Position numbers and translations under genes: made by a program. A DNA stretch of 33,372 nucleotides. Origin: JBDTZF01 sp040005265 (GTDB lineage: Bacteria > Verrucomicrobiota > Verrucomicrobiia > Chthoniobacterales > UBA10450). Below the pieces are notes generated by a model. The model saw only the letters and a list, made by a program, of their open reading frames with translations. It did no database searches and was not told the DNA's origin. Of this stretch, positions 1-8,548 are shown piece after piece. Within the stretch, counting starts at the first letter, position 1. Each line of letters starts with the position of its first letter. Where the stretch lies: assembly GCA_040005265.1 (NCBI GenBank), contig JBDTZF010000012.1, forward strand, positions 1-33,372. Direction: 5' to 3'.

Positions 1-898
1 CTGGCGAGGTGATCCGAATGACCAGGGCCGCGATCGCCATGGGAAGCGCCATAATCAGAAGTGCAATAAATGACAGGACGCGGTCGATGATTTCCTTGAT
101 GAGGAGCGTCCAAGAAACTTCGGGCGTCGTTCGAAACACCAGCATCGGGCGACCGCCAAAGGCGTCGAAGTCAGGTTTTGCGATAGCGGTCCGGATAAAA
201 TCTGCAGCGACCCATGCAGGGACGCCTTCAACCTCACAAGCGCCGATTGCTTCCTCGACTCGGTTTAGCTGGCTGTGGCCCGCCGCAAATATTACTCGAG
301 CTACGGCGTGCCGATGCATCGCTTCAATCAAATCGGAAAGCGGTTGCTTATCGATGTCGATCCTGCCTACCACATCAATGAGTACTTTCTGCTCCGGAGG
401 GAACGAATTCTCCAGTGCGGCGATGTCTTCTGGAATTCCAGCCAGCAGGATAGGTTCGCGTAACTCGCCCCGAAGCGCCTTGCCGCGAATCCGGCTAACA
501 AAAATGCGTTCTTTGATGAGCAGCACCAGTGTGGCGATCAAAATGAAAAGCAATGGAACGGACCGGTTCGCCAATGGTTGCCGGAAAAAAATCACGCCCG
601 CGCTTACCATGATACTCAACCCGATCATGGCGCGGGTGATCTGGCCAAATGACTTCCAACTCGTCTTGTTGAGCGGCGATTGATAAAAGCCCTGCAACTC
701 CAGGAAGATCGGGCCAAACGGCATGATCACAATCAACAGCCAGTGGTAATTTCTGAACGGATCGATGGTATTGCTCAGATCGAACCAGACCGTGCTGTAA
801 GCCCTCAGCGTGTGCGCAACCCAGAGGGATACCGCGAGCAGAAACGCATCGATGATCTGCTGCAGCTGTGTGTTCAGTTCCTGTCTTTGTGCGAGCAT
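1..898 (-). CDS. Undecaprenyl-phosphate sugar phosphotransferase (exopolysaccharide initiation), C-terminus cut by window edge
   Basis: This reads on the minus strand from an ATG at 898 and runs off the left edge, so about 299 residues are visible. The N-terminal half has four hydrophobic segments, including stretches reading FLLAVSLWVAHTL, WLLIVIMPFGPIFL, MIGLSIMVSAGVIFF and LLFILIATLVLL. A Rossmann-like CoA_binding_3-type region follows, with PILLAGIPED. The last visible part, LIKEIIDRVLSFIALLIMAL followed by VIRITSP, is the membrane hairpin that opens the bacterial sugar-transferase domain (PF02397). Family members move a sugar-1-phosphate onto undecaprenyl phosphate at the inner membrane to start exopolysaccharide or O-antigen repeat units. 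The catalytic C-terminal domain lies outside the window, so the sugar cannot be guessed. An in-frame stop a short way upstream of 898 limits alternative starts. The gene diverges from aroD. Confidence 0.85.
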   Translation of the reverse strand, partial: MLAQRQELNTQLQQIIDAFLLAVSLWVAHTLRAYSTVWFDLSNTIDPFRNYHWLLIVIMPFGPIFLELQGFYQSPLNKTSWKSFGQITRAMIGLSIMVSAGVIFFRQPLANRSVPLLFILIATLVLLIKERIFVSRIRGKALRGELREPILLAGIPEDIAALENSFPPEQKVLIDVVGRIDIDKQPLSDLIEAMHRHAVARVIFAAGHSQLNRVEEAIGACEVEGVPAWVAADFIRTAIAKPDFDAFGGRPMLVFRTTPEVSWTLLIKEIIDRVLSFIALLIMALPMAIAALVIRITSP

Positions 899-951
899 GC
901 TACAAAAAGGAATGCCCTCCCGGGCTCCTAATTTCCAGAATCGCTAAGTAT

Positions 952-1674
952 ATGACAACGTCCAGATCGGTCAAAAGGAGTAGTCACCGGCCCATTCCCG
1001 GTCCGGACGGCCCACCGGGCCGTGGCTACATGGTGGGCGTGATCTCCTCCGTTGCGGATTTGCGCCGCGCGATTCAAATGCGCAAGCCGCCCGACCTCTT
1101 CGAACTTCGCCTGGATCGACTCGTTGGCGTCCTCGACGAACTGGAGATCAAACTGTCGATGTTGCGCGCTCCTCTCATCATCACAGCGCGGCATCCGCGT
1201 GAAGGCGGTGCCAATGATCTCTCGATCAAACGGCGGCGCGAGTTGCTTTCGCGTTTCCTCCCCCGAGCCGGGTATGTCGACATTGAACTGCGATCGGCCA
1301 GGGCGCTCCGGCCGCTCCTCGAAGTCGCCCGCCAAAAAAAAATACGCCGTATTATCTCGTTTCATGATCTCGAGTCCACGCCTGATTCAGGCAGCTTGCG
1401 TGCCAAGGCCTGGGCTGCAAAATCGTTACGCGCGGACGTCTTCAAGGTGGCGACCCGCACCGACACTCCGGCGCAACTTGCGCGACTGTTGGATTTCGTA
1501 GCCAGGAACGATGCCGATCTTGCGGTCAGCGCGATGGGGATCGGTAGACTCGGCGCAAAATCGCGAATCATCCTTTCTCGTTCCGGCTCACGTCTCAACT
1601 ACGCTTCGATTCATCGATCACAAATCGAAGGACAATTATCGGTCCAACAATTGCGTTCCAGACTGGCGCGTTGA
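952..1674 (+). CDS. aroD: Type I 3-dehydroquinate dehydratase
   Basis: The product is about 240 residues and is predicted to convert 3-dehydroquinate to 3-dehydroshikimate, the third step of the shikimate pathway, in the cytoplasm. Family motifs appear in order: ELRLDRL (substrate-binding Glu and Arg), IITARHPREGG, YVDIEL, the catalytic His in IISFHDLE (His138 from this start), the Schiff-base Lys in DVFKVA (Lys165), SAMGIGRLGAKSRI with the substrate Arg, and the terminal GQLS loop. The ATG at 952 was chosen because it clears the divergent sugar transferase start at 898. An in-frame ATG at 1030, directly before VGVISS, is the other plausible start, and the open frame extends further upstream. 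Neither start has a clear Shine-Dalgarno sequence. The stop is close to or overlaps the next gene, so the two are probably cotranscribed. Confidence 0.92.
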   Translation: MTTSRSVKRSSHRPIPGPDGPPGRGYMVGVISSVADLRRAIQMRKPPDLFELRLDRLVGVLDELEIKLSMLRAPLIITARHPREGGANDLSIKRRRELLSRFLPRAGYVDIELRSARALRPLLEVARQKKIRRIISFHDLESTPDSGSLRAKAWAAKSLRADVFKVATRTDTPAQLARLLDFVARNDADLAVSAMGIGRLGAKSRIILSRSGSRLNYASIHRSQIEGQLSVQQLRSRLAR

Positions 1675-1700
1675 GATTAATCAAGGGGGCGAAACTTAAG

Positions 1701-2330
1701 GTGAAAAACGGGTCGATGAAATTGCCTGCTGAAGTGCCCGTGATGCCCTTGCCCAGCGCAGTTCTGTTCCCTTATGCGCTTCTTCCTCTTTATATTTTCG
1801 AGCCACGCTATCGCGACATGCTCGAACACGCGCTTCGCCATCATCGCATGTTTTGCGTGACACTGGTAAAGCCGAGTTGCCCGCAATGGTCGGCGCCGGA
1901 AGATTTTTTCCACGTGGCCGGCGTCGGCCTCATCCGCGCCTGCGTCGGTCGCGGCGACGGCACCTCCAATCTCATCTTACAAGGACTCGACCGGGTTCGT
2001 CTCACCGGCTTCAAACAAGAGTCGCCTTTCCCGATCGCGACGATCGACAAATTGGAATCCAAATCCTTGTCCTCGGTCGAAACCGATGCGCTTGGCACCA
2101 AGGTTCTCGAGATCTATTCCAAGTTCAAAGGAAACGGCAGAAAACTGCCGCCGAAAGTGGACCAATATCTTTCCGACCTAAACGACCCTGAGATGCTGGC
2201 CGATCTCGTGACCTCGACCTTTGTGAGTGATCCGCTCCGGCGCCAACACGTTCTCGAAGAGCTCTCCGTGAACGACCGGCTCCGCCTTGTCATTCAATAC
2301 TTGCGCGAAGAAAACAGCGCCGCGGCGTAG
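1701..2330 (+). CDS. LON substrate-binding domain protein (stand-alone)
   Basis: About 209 residues match the N-terminal substrate-binding domain of Lon protease (PF02190) without any ATPase or protease domain. The signature opening VMPLPSAVLFPYALLPLYIF, followed directly by EPRYRDML, is clear, and the protein ends with a helical segment (LVIQYLREE). Such stand-alone LON-domain proteins are widespread; their role is not well defined, and protein binding or quality control is the usual suggestion. Start choice is uncertain. TTG 1671 would overlap the aroD stop, GTG 1701 has a purine-rich AAGGGGG 11 bases upstream and was chosen, and ATG 1716 starts right before the conserved domain. The gene follows aroD on the same strand and converges on the dGTPase gene 10 bases downstream. 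Confidence 0.85.
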   Translation: MKNGSMKLPAEVPVMPLPSAVLFPYALLPLYIFEPRYRDMLEHALRHHRMFCVTLVKPSCPQWSAPEDFFHVAGVGLIRACVGRGDGTSNLILQGLDRVRLTGFKQESPFPIATIDKLESKSLSSVETDALGTKVLEIYSKFKGNGRKLPPKVDQYLSDLNDPEMLADLVTSTFVSDPLRRQHVLEELSVNDRLRLVIQYLREENSAAA

Positions 2331-2344
2331 GTAGCTTCACCTAC
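2327..2344. other. Inverted repeat spanning both stop codons of convergent genes
   Basis: GTAGGT (2327-2332) and ACCTAC (2339-2344) form a 6-bp perfect stem around a 6-base loop. Each arm contains the stop codon of one convergent gene (LON-domain protein on plus, dGTPase on minus). No T-run follows on either side, so a role as a bidirectional terminator is only possible, not shown. Confidence 0.35.
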
Positions 2345-3489
2345 CGTTGCACAATTCGCTCGTGTTCCTCCATCAGATACCGATCGGTCATTCCCGCGAC
2401 GTAATCGCAAACCGTGCGGTGCAATCCTTCCTTCTCGATCCGTCTCGTCGCCGCTTCTCCTAGCCGATCAGGATCGACAATGTACACTTCGAAAACACCT
2501 CGCAGCATCTCACAAGCGCGCTCGTTCACTTCCGCTACGCGCGGATGGTAATAAACATTCTGATAAAGGAACTTCCGCAGCGCCCGATTCGCCTCCGCCA
2601 GTTCGTCGCTATAACGGATGAGCGGCGCCGGCTGCCGACGCACGTCGTCGGCGCTTTGCACGCCAGCATCGGCGATCGATTTCGCGCTGGTCGCAACCAG
2701 ATCGCGCACTTCCGTGTCGATGATATCGCGAATGATCAACTTGTGCAGCTCCGGTTCACGCGTGTCCGAATACCGGGAGGTCACAGCCCGATGACTGCGT
2801 TGCCAGACGCGGTCTTCCTCGAGCTGAGTCGCGTTCAGAATCTCGAAATCAACGGCATCGTCGAGATCGTGACTGTAATAAGTGATCTCATCCGCCAGGT
2901 CCGCGACCTGCGCCTCTAACGATGGAGAAGGATACTTCTCCTTACCCGAACCGGGCATTTCACGCGACGCCTCGTGCTTTTGTAATCCTTCCCGTACTTC
3001 AAACGTAAGATTCAATCCCGGGAACTCAGGGTAGGCGTTCTCCAGCAACTCAACCACGCGCAGACTCTGTTTATTGTGATCGAATCCGCCGTGACCCCTC
3101 ATGCATTCGGCCAGCATTTCCTCGCCGGAATGGCCAAGTGGCGAATGCCCGAGGTCGTGCGCGAGCGCGATCGCTTCAGCCAGATCTTCGTTCAGTGACA
3201 ATGCTCGCGCGACCGTCCTGCTGATCGACGCAACTTCGATCGAGTGAGTGAGACGGGTGCGCAGATGATCGCCGGTTCCATTCAAAAAAACCTGCGTTTT
3301 ATATTCGAGCCGTCGAAATGCGCGCGAATGAATAATACGCGCCCGGTCGCGTTGAAATTCCGTGCGATAGGCGTGGCTGGATTCGGAATATTTCCGGCCG
3401 CGCGAGTCGCCGGACTTCTGTGCGAAAGGCGCGAGGATGGCGCGCTCGGTCGCTTCCATCTGCTCGCGCGTTTTCCAACCTTCATTCAC
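2341..3489 (-). CDS. dgt: dGTPase-like deoxynucleoside triphosphate triphosphohydrolase (HD domain)
   Basis: The product is about 382 residues. HD-domain metal-binding signatures appear in order: IIHSRAFRRLEYKTQVF, TRLTHSIEVASISR, the HD pair in LAHDLGHSPLGHSGE, and GFDHNKQSLRVVELLE. These match the dGTPase-like type 2 family, which hydrolyses dNTPs to deoxynucleosides and triphosphate and trims dNTP pools; exact substrate preference cannot be read from sequence. A later YYSHDLDDAVDFEIL segment also fits the family. GTG 3489 was chosen because AGGA lies 8 bases upstream and it overlaps the upstream gene's stop by 8 bases; an in-frame TTG at 3519 would lengthen it by 10 residues. It is the second gene of a two-gene minus-strand unit and converges on the LON-domain gene. 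Confidence 0.9.
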   Translation of the reverse strand: MNEGWKTREQMEATERAILAPFAQKSGDSRGRKYSESSHAYRTEFQRDRARIIHSRAFRRLEYKTQVFLNGTGDHLRTRLTHSIEVASISRTVARALSLNEDLAEAIALAHDLGHSPLGHSGEEMLAECMRGHGGFDHNKQSLRVVELLENAYPEFPGLNLTFEVREGLQKHEASREMPGSGKEKYPSPSLEAQVADLADEITYYSHDLDDAVDFEILNATQLEEDRVWQRSHRAVTSRYSDTREPELHKLIIRDIIDTEVRDLVATSAKSIADAGVQSADDVRRQPAPLIRYSDELAEANRALRKFLYQNVYYHPRVAEVNERACEMLRGVFEVYIVDPDRLGEAATRRIEKEGLHRTVCDYVAGMTDRYLMEEHERIVQR

Positions 3490-3862
3490 GGTCGGATTCC
3501 TGGGTCGCTCCGGGCGCAATTGTTTTCAGTTCCTCTCTCAAAGTGCGCTTTGCCCTGCGTAACACGAGCCTTGTCATGAGCAGGTCGAAAATTGCCAACA
3601 GGAGCGCAGTCAACGTCAACCAGCCGCAAACAGCCCAAAACAGCAAAAACCCGAACGGATGCTCGCGCGGACTGAGCGGCGCTTGCAAGAATGTGGCTCC
3701 CGCCATCAATAGCAGGAACGCGAGGGCAAGCACGACCGCCATGGCTCGGCGTCGTGCCTTCTGATCCCGAATCACACCGCGCGTCGCATGCACGATAAAC
3801 GACGTCGTTCGCAAAGACTTTTCTTCCGGCTCGGTCACAGTGATCGACGCTCGCCGAGTCAT
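3482..3862 (-). CDS. Hypothetical small membrane protein (two transmembrane helices)
   Basis: About 126 residues from the ATG at 3862; a TTG at 3904 in the same frame would add 14 residues. I do not recognise a family. The N-terminal 35 or so residues are polar. Two hydrophobic helices follow (AMAVVLALAFLLLMAGATFL and a second around LLFWAVCGWLTLTALLLAIF), separated by a short Pro-rich loop. The C-terminal tail is basic and then acidic (RLVLRRAKRTLREELK). Its stop overlaps the start of the dGTPase-like gene, which suggests translational coupling, but a membrane partner for a dNTPase is not an established theme. Function unknown. Confidence 0.65.
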   Translation of the reverse strand: MTRRASITVTEPEEKSLRTTSFIVHATRGVIRDQKARRRAMAVVLALAFLLLMAGATFLQAPLSPREHPFGFLLFWAVCGWLTLTALLLAIFDLLMTRLVLRRAKRTLREELKTIAPGATQESDRE

Positions 3863-3946
3863 CGATTTCGCGCAACTCGGGGGCCAACGACTAATCTCTT
3901 GCAAATCGGCTTCTCACCGGCGAACCGAGCTGCTTTCATAGGCCAT

Positions 3947-4423
3947 ATGGCCAAGGCGAAAACAAAATCCCCAGCGCCGCGCAAAGCGCGGTCTGACACG
4001 ACAAAGCTTCCGCAGGAGGATCCCCATCAAAAGGCCGCGTTGCGAAGCGAGGCGTTCGCCCGGGCGATAGCGGACGCGAAATCGCACGCGCATGATCACG
4101 ACCGGTTGCGCGTTCTTTTCACTCATGCCGCCGCCAAAGTCGCAACGATTCCAAAAGAGCCGTTCAAACAGAATTGGCCCTATCTGCACACCATGCTTCG
4201 CCTAATTCGCGCCTATTCACGCGAGGCGTATCCGATCGCAGTGGACGAGTCGCTTCTCTGGATTATCGCCGCGCTAAATTATTTGGTCGATCCATTTGAT
4301 CTCATTCCCGACGAAGTTCCTTTCCTCGGCTTTGTTGACGACGCGACCGTGGTCGACTTTGCGGTTTCGAGAGCGCGGCACACCCTGGATGATTTCATGG
4401 TTTGGGAGACGACCACCCTTTAG
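3947..4423 (+). CDS. DUF1232 (YkvA-type) protein
   Basis: About 158 residues from the ATG at 3947. The N-terminal 40 residues are rich in Lys, Ala and Pro and probably disordered. The C-terminal half carries the DUF1232 signature: ALNYLVDPFDLIPDEVPFLG followed by FVDDATVVDFAVSRAR. DUF1232 proteins are small, often membrane-associated proteins of unknown biochemical role. The open frame extends upstream to 3788, but that part overlaps the divergent gene and lacks domain similarity. The gene sits alone on the plus strand and converges on pdhC with only 11 bases between the stops. Confidence 0.85.
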   Translation: MAKAKTKSPAPRKARSDTTKLPQEDPHQKAALRSEAFARAIADAKSHAHDHDRLRVLFTHAAAKVATIPKEPFKQNWPYLHTMLRLIRAYSREAYPIAVDESLLWIIAALNYLVDPFDLIPDEVPFLGFVDDATVVDFAVSRARHTLDDFMVWETTTL

Positions 4424-4434
4424 GGCAATACCGC

Positions 4435-5772
4435 TCAAACCATCAGCAACGCAGGATTCTCAAGTAGATGGCGGAGTTCTTTTAGATACTCCGCGCCGAG
4501 CGCGCCGTCGATCACGCGATGATCGCAGCTCATCGTGATCGACATCCGATGACCGACGACGATCTGGTCGCCTTCGGCGATTACTGGGACCTTCGTAATC
4601 TTTCCAACCGCGAGAATGAAACCCTGCGGAGGATTGATCACGGCTGAAAAACTGTCGATGCCCATGCCGCCGAGATTTGAAACGGTAAATGTGCCGCCCT
4701 GAAATTCCTCGGGCTTCATTCGCTTGTGGCGGGCACGAGAGGCCAAGTCTTTCGCCGCTTCGCTGATTTCGCGAAGCGACTTGGATTGCGCCGCGCGAAT
4801 GACCGGCGTCAATAATCCATCTTCAATCGCCACGGCAATTCCAAGATCGACATCGGCATATTGAACGAGAGCGTCACCGTCGAACGAAGCGTTCACTTTG
4901 GGAACTTTCACCGCCGCTTGCACCGATGCTTTCAGAACGAAATCGTTTACAGTGATCTTCGAGGTGTCGCTTTCTTCGCCAGCGGCCTTCAATTCCGCCC
5001 GCGCGGCCATGAGCGGCCCAGCGTCGATATTGATGTTGAGATAAAAATGCGGAACCGGGCCGAGGCTCTCGGACAGACGTTGAGCAATGATCTTGCGCAT
5101 GCCGGAGAGCTGAATGCGCGAGCCTTCGCCAGGTTTCGCTGGAGGCGCTGGTTTCGCTGTCGCCGGCATTGACCGCGGTTGGGATGGAGCTTTCGCGGCA
5201 GCGCGCACATCCATTTCGGTTACCCGGCCTTCCGGGCCCGTGCCTTTCACACTGGAAAGATCGACACCCAATTCGACCGCAACCCGGCGCGCCACCGGCG
5301 ACGCTTTTACTCTTGCCTCATCACTCTTTTCGATCTTGGCAACAGGCGCGGCCTCTTTCTTCGAGGACTCTACGGTTTCGTCTTTCTTGGTTGATTGCGG
5401 CGGCGCAGTTTCCTTTTCTTTCGCTTTCGCTGGCGCAAGCTTTTCGGATTCGGCCTGCGGCTTCTTATCTTTTTTCGGCTCGGCCTTTTCCTCTTCTTTC
5501 TGTTTCGATTTTTCCTCCGTCTTCGGGCCTTGCTCGCCTTCCTCGCCAATGAATGCGATTCGGTCGCCGACGTTTACCTTCCCGCCTTCCTGGACATAAA
5601 TCTCGGTAAGCGTTCCATCCTCGGGCGATTCCCATTCCATCGTCGCCTTGTCGGTCTCGATCTCGGCGATCACGTCTCCAGTCGAAACTTTGTCACCCTT
5701 TTTTTTCTTCCACGCGATAAGAGTTCCCTCCGTCATCGTGTCGCTGAGTTTGGGCATTTGGATCTCAGGCAT
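4435..5772 (-). CDS. pdhC: Pyruvate dehydrogenase E2, dihydrolipoyllysine acetyltransferase
   Basis: The product is 445 residues and forms the acetyltransferase core of the pyruvate dehydrogenase complex. One N-terminal lipoyl domain carries the lipoylated Lys42 in EIETDKATMEWE. A long charged linker rich in Lys, Glu, Ala and Pro follows (about 80-150). The peripheral subunit-binding domain lies at about 155-190 (ASPVARRVAVELGVDL, GTGPEGRVTEMDV). The C-terminal catalytic domain ends with the active-site His418 and Asp422 in SCDHRVIDGALGAEYL. Only one lipoyl domain is present. It is downstream of pdhA and pdhB, separated by an AT-rich 89-base gap that may hold its own promoter. No E3 (dihydrolipoamide dehydrogenase) gene is in the window. 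Confidence 0.96.
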   Translation of the reverse strand: MPEIQMPKLSDTMTEGTLIAWKKKKGDKVSTGDVIAEIETDKATMEWESPEDGTLTEIYVQEGGKVNVGDRIAFIGEEGEQGPKTEEKSKQKEEEKAEPKKDKKPQAESEKLAPAKAKEKETAPPQSTKKDETVESSKKEAAPVAKIEKSDEARVKASPVARRVAVELGVDLSSVKGTGPEGRVTEMDVRAAAKAPSQPRSMPATAKPAPPAKPGEGSRIQLSGMRKIIAQRLSESLGPVPHFYLNINIDAGPLMAARAELKAAGEESDTSKITVNDFVLKASVQAAVKVPKVNASFDGDALVQYADVDLGIAVAIEDGLLTPVIRAAQSKSLREISEAAKDLASRARHKRMKPEEFQGGTFTVSNLGGMGIDSFSAVINPPQGFILAVGKITKVPVIAEGDQIVVGHRMSITMSCDHRVIDGALGAEYLKELRHLLENPALLMV

Positions 5773-5784
5773 GGGATTAAAGAT

Positions 5785-5847
5785 AAAAAGGTTCCAAGAA
5801 TTATATTGTTACAAGAGATTCCTTTTTAACCTTATAACATTTGTAAC
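5785..5847 (-). promoter_or_regulatory. AT-rich pdhB-pdhC spacer with candidate -10 box and inverted repeat
   Basis: On the minus strand this spacer has a perfect TATAAT and, upstream, an inverted repeat: GTTACAA at 5808-5814 and TTGTAAC at 5841-5847, 26 bases apart. A clear -35 box is missing. The base composition is unlike the surrounding genes. It may allow pdhC to be transcribed separately from pdhAB. This is a reading of sequence only. Confidence 0.35.
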
Positions 5848-5861
5848 TCTTTTAACTTGGC

Positions 5862-6845
5862 TCAGGCGTAGCAGACCTTTTTCACTGCGGCGAGGAGTTT
5901 GTCGGCATTCGGTAAAACGAGTTTCTCCAAGCGCTCATTGTACGGCATCGGCACATCCTCCTGAGACACGCGCAGGATCGGCGCGTCGAGCTCATCAAAA
6001 ATATTTTTCTGAATGCGATAACAGACTTCAGCCCCGACGCCGCAAAACGGGCGGTCCTGCTCGACGATCACGACACGATGCGTTTTCGAGACGGACTCAA
6101 AAATCGCTCTCTCATCAAGTGGCTTAATCGAACGAAGATCGACAATTTCCGCCGAAATATCTTCCTCCTCGAGGTGAGCTGCCACGGTCAAGGCAAGCGG
6201 AACGGTCTGCGCATAGCATATGATCGACACATCACTTCCCTCCCGCTTCACTTCCGCCTCGCCCAACGGGATTAGGAGCTCCTCGTCCGGGGACTCGACC
6301 ATTCCTTTTGAACTATAGAGCAACTCCGCTTCAAGTACGAGCACCGGATTATCATCGCGCACAGCGGTCTTGAGGAGGCCTTTGGCATCGCGCGGCGTAG
6401 CTGGCGTGCAAACCTTCAGACCTGGAAAGTTGGCGTAAAGGGATTCGGTAGCGTGAGAATGCGTGGCACCGAGCTGGTGGGCCGGACCGTTAGGCCCGCG
6501 AAACGTGATTGGAATGTTGAATTGGCCGCCCGACATGGTGAGCATGTTTGGGGCGTTGTTCACCACCTGATCGAAAGCGACCAGTGAGAAACTGAATGTC
6601 ATGAACTCAATAATCGGCCGCAACCCCACCATCGCCGCGCCAACGCCGAGCCCGGCAAAACCATTTTCGCTGATTGGTGTGTCGATGATGCGCCGTGGAC
6701 CAAAGCGTTCGAGCAACCCCTGGCTCACCTTGTAAGCACCCTGATATTCGGCAACTTCTTCGCCCATAAGAAACACGTTCGGATCGCGCTCCAGTTCTTC
6801 CGCGAGCGCTTCGTTGAGAGCCTGACGATATGTGATTTCTCTCAT
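5862..6845 (-). CDS. pdhB: Pyruvate dehydrogenase E1 component, beta subunit
   Basis: The product is 327 residues, the normal length for this subunit. It begins with the conserved MREITYRQALNEALAEEL and has VFLMGEEVAEYQGAYKVSQG, TPISENGFAGLGVGAAM, FMTFSFSLVAFDQVVNNA and the C-terminal LRVSQEDVPMPYNERLE, all typical of pyruvate dehydrogenase E1 beta (transketolase-like pyrimidine-binding and C-terminal domains). With E1 alpha it decarboxylates pyruvate using thiamine diphosphate and reductively acetylates the E2 lipoyl group. Its ATG overlaps the pdhA stop by 4 bases (ATGA), so the two subunits are translationally coupled. Confidence 0.96.
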   Translation of the reverse strand: MREITYRQALNEALAEELERDPNVFLMGEEVAEYQGAYKVSQGLLERFGPRRIIDTPISENGFAGLGVGAAMVGLRPIIEFMTFSFSLVAFDQVVNNAPNMLTMSGGQFNIPITFRGPNGPAHQLGATHSHATESLYANFPGLKVCTPATPRDAKGLLKTAVRDDNPVLVLEAELLYSSKGMVESPDEELLIPLGEAEVKREGSDVSIICYAQTVPLALTVAAHLEEEDISAEIVDLRSIKPLDERAIFESVSKTHRVVIVEQDRPFCGVGAEVCYRIQKNIFDELDAPILRVSQEDVPMPYNERLEKLVLPNADKLLAAVKKVCYA

Positions 6846-7861
6846 GTAGTGTCGGCCGCAGATTGGCCCGGTTTTGCTGGTGACACGCGCGCGCTTCCAT
6901 CGGCGTAGGTGTAATCGTAAAGTCCTTCCAGCGACGGCTCGGCGCTCTCCTCGGCAAACTTCACGGACGCGAGCACGGTTTCCTTGGCTTTCTTGTCGAT
7001 CCGGTCGAATTCCTCATTAGTCAGCTTGCCTTCGCGCGTAAGCTGCGCCCGCAAACGAGTGATCGGATCGTCGAGCCGGTATTTCTCCAACTCGTCTTTA
7101 GTTCGGTAACTGGCCGGGTCCGACATGGAATGCCCTCGGTAACGATAGGTGCGGGCCTCAATGAACGCTGGGTGCGGTTCCTTTCGGATCGAGGTAACGA
7201 TCTCTCCGATCTTGTCGCGCACTTCGCGGAAACTCATTCCATCCACAATTTCGCCGGGAATATCGTAACCCTCCGCCCGATCCACAATCTGTTTGAGCGA
7301 TGTCGATCGTTTCACGGACGTTCCCATGGCGAAAAGATTGTTTTCGCAGATGAGAACGACTGGCAATTTGTAGAGGGCGATGAGGTTGAGCGCTTCATGA
7401 AACGATCCCTGGTTAATCGCGCCGTCTCCAAAAAAACAAAGCGTTACACGATCTTCCGCGCGATACTTCGAGGCGAACGCCATGCCCGCCGCGAGCGGAA
7501 CGTGAGCTCCGACAATGGCGTGGCCGCCGTACATGTGGTTTGGCTTGTCGAAAAAGTGCATCGACCCCCCCAGGCCGCGCGAGCAACCGGTCTCCTTGCC
7601 AAAGAGTTCCGCCATGCAGGCATCGGCGCTCGTTCCGCGGGCCAGAGCGTGGGCGTGATCGCGATAAGCAGTGATGACGTAATCGTCGTCGCGAACGGCG
7701 GCCACCGCACCAACGACCACCGCTTCCTGCCCAATATAGAGATGGCAGAAACCGCCGATCTTCTGCGCTTGATATTGCTGGCTCGCGCGTTCCTCGAAAC
7801 GGCGAATCAGCAGCATCAGCGCGAGCATCTCGACCTCGTCGCGTTGCTCGGACCGCTGCAT
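6842..7861 (-). CDS. pdhA: Pyruvate dehydrogenase E1 component, alpha subunit
   Basis: About 339 residues from the ATG at 7861. It carries the thiamine-diphosphate motif FFGDGAINQGSFHEALNLIA ending in VVLICENN, the active-site region GSMHFFDKPNHMYGGHAIVG and the phosphorylation-loop-like RYRGHSMSDPASYR, all hallmarks of E1 alpha. The frame is open to 7924, but the added residues overlap the end of the upstream membrane-protein gene. The 7861 ATG leaves a 7-base gap and starts just before conserved MLALMLLIRRFEERA, so it is preferred. The gene heads the pdhA-pdhB-pdhC run and follows the DUF6580-like gene closely, so readthrough from upstream is likely. Confidence 0.95.
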   Translation of the reverse strand: MQRSEQRDEVEMLALMLLIRRFEERASQQYQAQKIGGFCHLYIGQEAVVVGAVAAVRDDDYVITAYRDHAHALARGTSADACMAELFGKETGCSRGLGGSMHFFDKPNHMYGGHAIVGAHVPLAAGMAFASKYRAEDRVTLCFFGDGAINQGSFHEALNLIALYKLPVVLICENNLFAMGTSVKRSTSLKQIVDRAEGYDIPGEIVDGMSFREVRDKIGEIVTSIRKEPHPAFIEARTYRYRGHSMSDPASYRTKDELEKYRLDDPITRLRAQLTREGKLTNEEFDRIDKKAKETVLASVKFAEESAEPSLEGLYDYTYADGSARVSPAKPGQSAADTT

Positions 7862-7868
7862 TGGAACT

Positions 7869-8456
7869 CTATGCAACGCGTGGCAAGGGCGCTTCAGCCC
7901 GCGAGCGAGCGGGACCTCGGCCAAAGCTCATGCAAACAACAAAAACCAGAGTGAAGAAAAGATCGCTCAGGAGTGAATTGCGGAAAAACATCCAGCTCGG
8001 CGTGGCACTGTATTGCGGCAATCCAACCGTGAGCGATTGAATTAATCCCGCGAGATTTTTTACGTAACCGGGATCGGTCAGCCAGGCGAACGCATTCGTG
8101 ATCAAATAGAAAATTGCCGATCCGAAAATCGAGGCGGGTAGCAGCGTCTTCAACGACGCACGGTTCTGCAAGGAGAGCCCGATGAAGCCCACAATGACGA
8201 GCGCAAGATAACGGCACAGAATGAGAGGATCGAGGATTGCCGCACCGTAATGAAAGTTCAACACAACGTCCGAAACAAGAAGCGCCGCAAGTGGCACGGT
8301 GAATTTGTATTTCGATGGAAGATAAGCGGCGCCGCAAAGAGCGATGGCGGCAAGGGGCGCAAAATTCGACAGCCAGCTTTCGCCGGACGTGATCAGTAGT
8401 CCCGTCGTAATGCGATACGCGACGGCCGATAAAATGAGGAGGAGCGCGGGAATCAT
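7869..8456 (-). CDS. DUF6580-like multi-pass membrane protein
   Basis: About 195 residues with five or six hydrophobic helices, starting from the ATG at 8456 (an in-frame TTG lies at 8462). Family-like features are an N-terminal helix (PALLLILSAVAYRI), a central YLPSKYKFTVPLAALLVSDV, and a late ITNAFAWLTDP followed by SWMFFRNSLLSDLFFTLVFV. This layout resembles the DUF6580 membrane proteins and S-component-like transporters, but the assignment is from memory of family patterns and the substrate is unknown. It sits 7 bases upstream of pdhA on the same strand, so it may share its transcript. No link to pyruvate metabolism is established. Confidence 0.75.
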   Translation of the reverse strand: MIPALLLILSAVAYRITTGLLITSGESWLSNFAPLAAIALCGAAYLPSKYKFTVPLAALLVSDVVLNFHYGAAILDPLILCRYLALVIVGFIGLSLQNRASLKTLLPASIFGSAIFYLITNAFAWLTDPGYVKNLAGLIQSLTVGLPQYSATPSWMFFRNSLLSDLFFTLVFVVCMSFGRGPARSRAEAPLPRVA

Positions 8457-8548
8457 CGCCAAGACTTTATCCGGCCTGCGCGATCTGCCAAGAAGAAGGT
8501 AGGGTGCGTTCTCGTGAGCGGTCCGCGCCCAATTGAGATCACCGCCTA

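Noticed and set aside
9..683. 224-residue plus-strand frame at the left edge
   Set aside because: The minus strand there encodes an evident sugar transferase; the plus frame is Ser and Arg rich with no domain.
3486..3887. Second minus-strand frame opposite the small membrane-protein gene
   Set aside because: Lacks hydrophobic helices or motifs; the frame ending at 3482 has membrane helices and overlaps the dGTPase start in a coupled manner.
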